Assembly (NCBI GenBank): GCA_036733285.1
Contig: DAINAU010000095.1
Coordinates: 1-16,600, forward strand
Source of the DNA: JAGOBX01 sp036733285
GTDB lineage: Bacteria > JAGOBX01
Direction of reading: 5' to 3'
Length of the DNA stretch: 16,600 nucleotides
The notes beneath the pieces were generated by a model that saw nothing but the letters and a program-made list of their open reading frames with translations, was not told the origin of the DNA and did no database searches. Shown piece by piece: positions 13,594 through 16,600 of the stretch. The translations under genes and the position numbers were made by a program. The first letter of the stretch is position 1, and each line of letters opens with the position of its first letter.

Positions 13594-13622
13594 TGATTAA
13601 TCGTTTTAACAAGGAAAATAAT

Positions 13623-16079
13623 ATGTTAAGAAAATTATTATTGATAACGGGAATTATTATGATATTTATATCCGAACAAAGTGTTTTTTCCAAAAATCTA
13701 AAAAAGGATAAAATTTCTTATATGCCTGCATTCGTGAATTTTCCGGCGTTAAACGTTGAGCCGAATAAAATCAACCAGATAAATTTCGAGGATTTTATGC
13801 TGATTCCGGCGAGTTCGATATCGAGCGTTGACTTTACAAAATTCGATAAAAATTATATGTCGAATATTTTGTATGATGTTTCCACGGGAAAATTATATAT
13901 AACGGCTTTGGATAAAGAAGGAGTTTCGCCCGTAACATTTTTAGCAAAATACGGAGATAATGAAATCGAACAAACTTTTTTTGTTAATATAAAAAAATCT
14001 GTATTTTTCCATACTCTGAAATATAAATCAACCGAAACAGTTTCTTCCGTTTCGGTTGTCGGAGATTTCAACGGCTGGAATTCAAACGCTTTGTTAATGA
14101 AAAAAAATGGCGAAGGATATTTTAGCGCGGATATGGAATTGAAAACCGGAACATATAGATACAAATTTGTCGTAAATGGAAATCAATGGATAAAAGACGA
14201 TTTGAATCCGGACAGCTCGCCCGACGGTTTTGGCGGATATAACAGCATTTTGACTCTGGGTTCGTCTTCCGAGTCGAATCTCGATATAATTTCCGCTGGA
14301 AAATCTTTAACGGCGGATTCGGGCGTTATGATGAATTTTTTAATTTCGGGATATAATCCGGATTCAGTTAAAAAAGTTAAAACATATATTTTAATAAATA
14401 ACAGGATTATAAATGAAATAGAAGAGTTAACCCGTAATAATCTTGAAATTTATATAGATAAGAATAACCTTGAAAAATCCATATCCTCGCAGGCGTCAAA
14501 TCATTATTCAAAACTGAATATTATGCTTGTCGCAGAAAAAAGTTATTTCAACAAAACATATCAATTAAATCATTCGAATAAAATATTCAATTGGAAAGAT
14601 TCGATTTTGTATTTTTTATTTTCGGACAGGTTTTATAATTTTAAAAATAAAGCCGATTTTAGAATCAAAGACAAAGAGCTTGCGGTTCGCGCAAATTATC
14701 TCGGCGGTAATTATAACGGGATTTCAAAAAAAATTGAAGACCGATATTTTACCAAACTTGGGATAAACTCTATTTGGATATCGCCTGTAAATGAAAATCC
14801 TGACGTTCCGTATCTCGATTCTTTGCCTCCGCATAGAAAATTTTCCGGATACCACGGTTACTGGCCTGTTGATTCGTATAAAATTGAAAAAAATTTCGGG
14901 ACGCTTGCCGAATTGAAAAAAATGGTTGACGCCGCTCATCGGCATAATATAAAGATTATGATTGATTTTGTGGCGAATCACGTTCATGAAGAACATCCGC
15001 TGTATAAAGAACATCCCGAATATTTCGGAATATTGAATTTGCCGGACGGTAGAAAAAATATTAGATTGTTTGACGAATATCCTCTTACAACCTGGTTTGA
15101 CGACTTCCTGCCTTCGTTCGATTATTCCAATCCGAAATCAGTCGATTATATGGTAGATAACGCTTTATGGCTTATTAAAGAAACCGGAATAGACGGATTT
15201 CGATTAGACGCGGTAAAACACATCGACCATATTTTTTGGAAAAAACTCAAACAGAGAATTAAACTGGAAATAGAGATTCCAAGTCAAAAGGTTTTTTATA
15301 TGGTCGGCGAAAGCATTTCGGACAGAGATAAGATTATGGAATATGTAAATCCGGGTGAAATAAACGGGCAATTTGATTTTCCTTTATATTGGGATATCAG
15401 AGATATTTTTGCCGCCGGACTTGACGGATTTACAAGATTAAATAAAAGTTTTACGGATTCTTTAAAAATATACGGAACTGACGCGATAATGTCGAACATA
15501 CTCGGGAACCACGATTTTTCAAGGTTTATGGCGTATGCGGACGAGGAATTTTCCACAAGCGGAACCGACGAAAAAGAATACGGCTGGAAACATAGAGTAA
15601 AGGTGGATAATCCGGAAAACTATAAAAAACTTACGCTTGCGTTTGCTTTTTTAGCGACGGTTCCGGGAGTTCCGTTGATATATTACGGAGATGAATTCGG
15701 TATGACCGGCGCTCACGATCCGGATAATAGGCGTATGATGCGTTTTGATAAAGAATTGTCAAAACCTGAAAAAAGCGTTTTGCGTTACGTTTCGAAATTG
15801 AATAAAATCAGAAAAGCTAATCCCGTATTCCGATACGGAGATTTTATTCCGCTGATTGTTGAAAAAGAATATTATGTTTATATGCTTTCTTATTTTAACG
15901 ATAAAGCCGTGGTGGCGTTATCAAGAAATTCCGAAGAATTGATAAATATTAATTTGCCGGAATGGGTCAATATGAAAAAATTGAAGAATGCTATGACAGG
16001 AGTCAACATACCGTTAAAAAATAATCGCATACAATTAAAATTAACAAAACAAAACGCTGTTATAATGCTTGGAAAATAA
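13623..16079 (+). CDS. Secreted alpha-amylase-family protein with CBM48-like domain
   Basis: This exported GH13 enzyme should cut alpha-glucan bonds in starch- or glycogen-like polymers. The 818-aa form starting at 13623 is preferred: AAGGAAA precedes it by five bases and it opens with a signal peptide (MLRKLLLITGIIMIFISEQS, cleavage likely near residue 23). Residues 30-125 are an unrecognised beta-rich region. A CBM48/AMPK-type glycogen-binding domain follows (about 130-212: VVGDFNGWNSNALLM, YRYKFVVNG). The catalytic barrel (about 325-710) shows DFVANH (448-453), GFRLDAVKH with nucleophile Asp529, VGES with acid/base Glu563, and GNHD with Asp631. A C-terminal beta domain ends the protein. 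All catalytic residues are intact. A TTG at 13566 would extend the frame by 19 residues but would spoil the signal peptide. Confidence 0.92.
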   Translation: MLRKLLLITGIIMIFISEQSVFSKNLKKDKISYMPAFVNFPALNVEPNKINQINFEDFMLIPASSISSVDFTKFDKNYMSNILYDVSTGKLYITALDKEGVSPVTFLAKYGDNEIEQTFFVNIKKSVFFHTLKYKSTETVSSVSVVGDFNGWNSNALLMKKNGEGYFSADMELKTGTYRYKFVVNGNQWIKDDLNPDSSPDGFGGYNSILTLGSSSESNLDIISAGKSLTADSGVMMNFLISGYNPDSVKKVKTYILINNRIINEIEELTRNNLEIYIDKNNLEKSISSQASNHYSKLNIMLVAEKSYFNKTYQLNHSNKIFNWKDSILYFLFSDRFYNFKNKADFRIKDKELAVRANYLGGNYNGISKKIEDRYFTKLGINSIWISPVNENPDVPYLDSLPPHRKFSGYHGYWPVDSYKIEKNFGTLAELKKMVDAAHRHNIKIMIDFVANHVHEEHPLYKEHPEYFGILNLPDGRKNIRLFDEYPLTTWFDDFLPSFDYSNPKSVDYMVDNALWLIKETGIDGFRLDAVKHIDHIFWKKLKQRIKLEIEIPSQKVFYMVGESISDRDKIMEYVNPGEINGQFDFPLYWDIRDIFAAGLDGFTRLNKSFTDSLKIYGTDAIMSNILGNHDFSRFMAYADEEFSTSGTDEKEYGWKHRVKVDNPENYKKLTLAFAFLATVPGVPLIYYGDEFGMTGAHDPDNRRMMRFDKELSKPEKSVLRYVSKLNKIRKANPVFRYGDFIPLIVEKEYYVYMLSYFNDKAVVALSRNSEELININLPEWVNMKKLKNAMTGVNIPLKNNRIQLKLTKQNAVIMLGK

Positions 16080-16091
16080 TATTTTTTAAAA

Positions 16092-16119
16092 TTGACTTTT
16101 ATTATTTTCATAATAAAAT
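16092..16119 (+). promoter_or_regulatory. Promoter of the TRAP receptor gene
   Basis: TTGACT (16092-16097) and TAAAAT (16114-16119) are separated by 16 bases. Start near 16126 gives a short leader of about 25 nt that contains only the GGAGGG ribosome binding site. The gene is thus transcribed apart from the amylase gene. Confidence 0.5.
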
Positions 16120-16149
16120 ATCTACATATTTTTTTTTGGAGGGAAAACA

Positions 16150-16600
16150 CTGAGATTTTTGAAAATTTTATTCTTAATTTTAATATCAATATCGGTTTTG
16201 TCTTGTTCTAAAGACAACGCCTCTCAACAACAGACCGATAAGTCTGCGGATAAACCGGTAAATCTTACGTATAGCGTATTTTTTCCGCCTACGCATTTAC
16301 AAGCTGTCGCTGCGGCTGATTTTGCAAAAGAAATTGAAAAACGGACAAACGGCAGAGTTAAAATCACTGTTTTTGCCGGCGGTTCTTTGACCAAAGCTCC
16401 CGCCGTATATGAAGGCGTAGAGCAAGGCGTATCAGATATGGGATTGTCTTGTTTCGCTTATACTCGCGGAAAATTTCCGGTTACGGCGGCTCTTGATTTG
16501 CCTTTAGGTTATCCGAATGGAATTACAGCCACAAAAGTAGCGGACGAGTTTGTAAGAACTTTTAATCCTAAAGAATTGGAAGGAGTAAAAGTTTTGTATG
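16150..16600 (+). CDS. dctP: TRAP transporter solute-binding protein (DctP), 5' part
   Basis: This is the extracytoplasmic receptor of a TRAP transporter, which catches organic acids or sugar acids for a Na+-driven importer. Only the first 150 codons lie in the window. A lysine/arginine start and hydrophobic core (RFLKILFLILISISVLSC) end at a lipobox-like VLSC, so it is probably a lipoprotein; a linker rich in Gln, Ser and Asp follows. The DctP fold then begins with LTYSVFFPPTHLQ, KEIEKRTNGRVKITVFAGGS and GVEQGVSDMGLSCFAYTRGKFP. No ATG, GTG or TTG lies at a normal distance from the strong GGAGGG (16138-16143). CTG at 16150 is six bases away and is preferred; TTG at 16159 is the alternative. 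The frame is closed upstream by TAA at 16111. Confidence 0.88.
   Translation, partial: MRFLKILFLILISISVLSCSKDNASQQQTDKSADKPVNLTYSVFFPPTHLQAVAAADFAKEIEKRTNGRVKITVFAGGSLTKAPAVYEGVEQGVSDMGLSCFAYTRGKFPVTAALDLPLGYPNGITATKVADEFVRTFNPKELEGVKVLY

Larger units (their letters stand above)
13284..13622. other. Intergenic region between nadK and the amylase gene
   Basis: The first part holds a nested inverted repeat (13311-13420) and T-runs. From about 13440 to 13560 I see only a short GTTTTC/GAAAAC hairpin and no gene. The last 60 bases hold a possible promoter and the amylase ribosome binding site AAGGAAA (13611-13617). Confidence 0.6.

Noticed and set aside
1..16600. tRNA, rRNA or tmRNA genes
   Set aside because: No T-arm (GGTTCRA), anticodon-arm or 3' CCA arrangement, and no rRNA core sequence, was found in the intergenic regions.
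1..16600. Insertion sequence or prophage
   Set aside because: No transposase, integrase or phage gene is present; the inverted repeats seen enclose no coding sequence.

Overview
The window is AT-rich bacterial chromosome with a dense core of recognisable genes. Nothing in it fixes the phylum. The strong promoters follow TTGACA/TATAAT-type spacing. The lineage looks diderm: there is a membrane-anchored AsmA/GspN-like protein, a lipoprotein-type TRAP solute receptor and an exported amylase. It also looks anaerobic: there is a class I superoxide reductase next to a ferritin. I found no tRNA, rRNA, CRISPR array or transposase.

Layout. Positions 1-429 carry no clear gene but several inverted repeats. 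Minus-strand genes then run from 7259 down to 430. The first to be transcribed is a tightly overlapped five-gene unit (7259 to 2668): a STAS anti-sigma-antagonist-like protein, an RsbW-like ATPase, a soluble histidine kinase with a degenerate receiver-like tail, a membrane histidine kinase, and a small AsmA/GspN-like membrane protein. Next come ribosomal protein L28 (rpmB), a highly acidic coiled-coil protein of unknown function, and ribosomal protein L3 (rplC). rplC has its own promoter and lies outside any S10-type ribosomal cluster.

From 7353 onward all genes are on the plus strand. A DUF362 protein is divergent from the signalling operon. A 774-base gap follows, with REP-like repeats, two good promoters, a 20-bp palindrome over a -10 box and a tandem 19-bp-period repeat. 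It leads to desulfoferrodoxin/superoxide reductase, ferritin and a membrane-anchored NERD nuclease-domain protein. After a terminator come a DEDDh exonuclease, a glyoxalase II-like metallo-hydrolase and NAD kinase, in overlapping frames. A nested inverted repeat ends that unit. A secreted CBM48-GH13 amylase follows, then the start of a TRAP-transporter receptor (dctP) that probably initiates at CTG.

How the genes fit together. SOR and ferritin form an oxygen-defence and iron-storage pair. The five-gene operon combines partner-switching parts (STAS plus anti-sigma-type ATPase) with two histidine kinases, but no sigma factor, PP2C phosphatase or full response regulator is present. It is the best candidate here for an uncharacterised signalling system. 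The amylase and TRAP receptor point to use of external polysaccharide and small organic or sugar-acid substrates.
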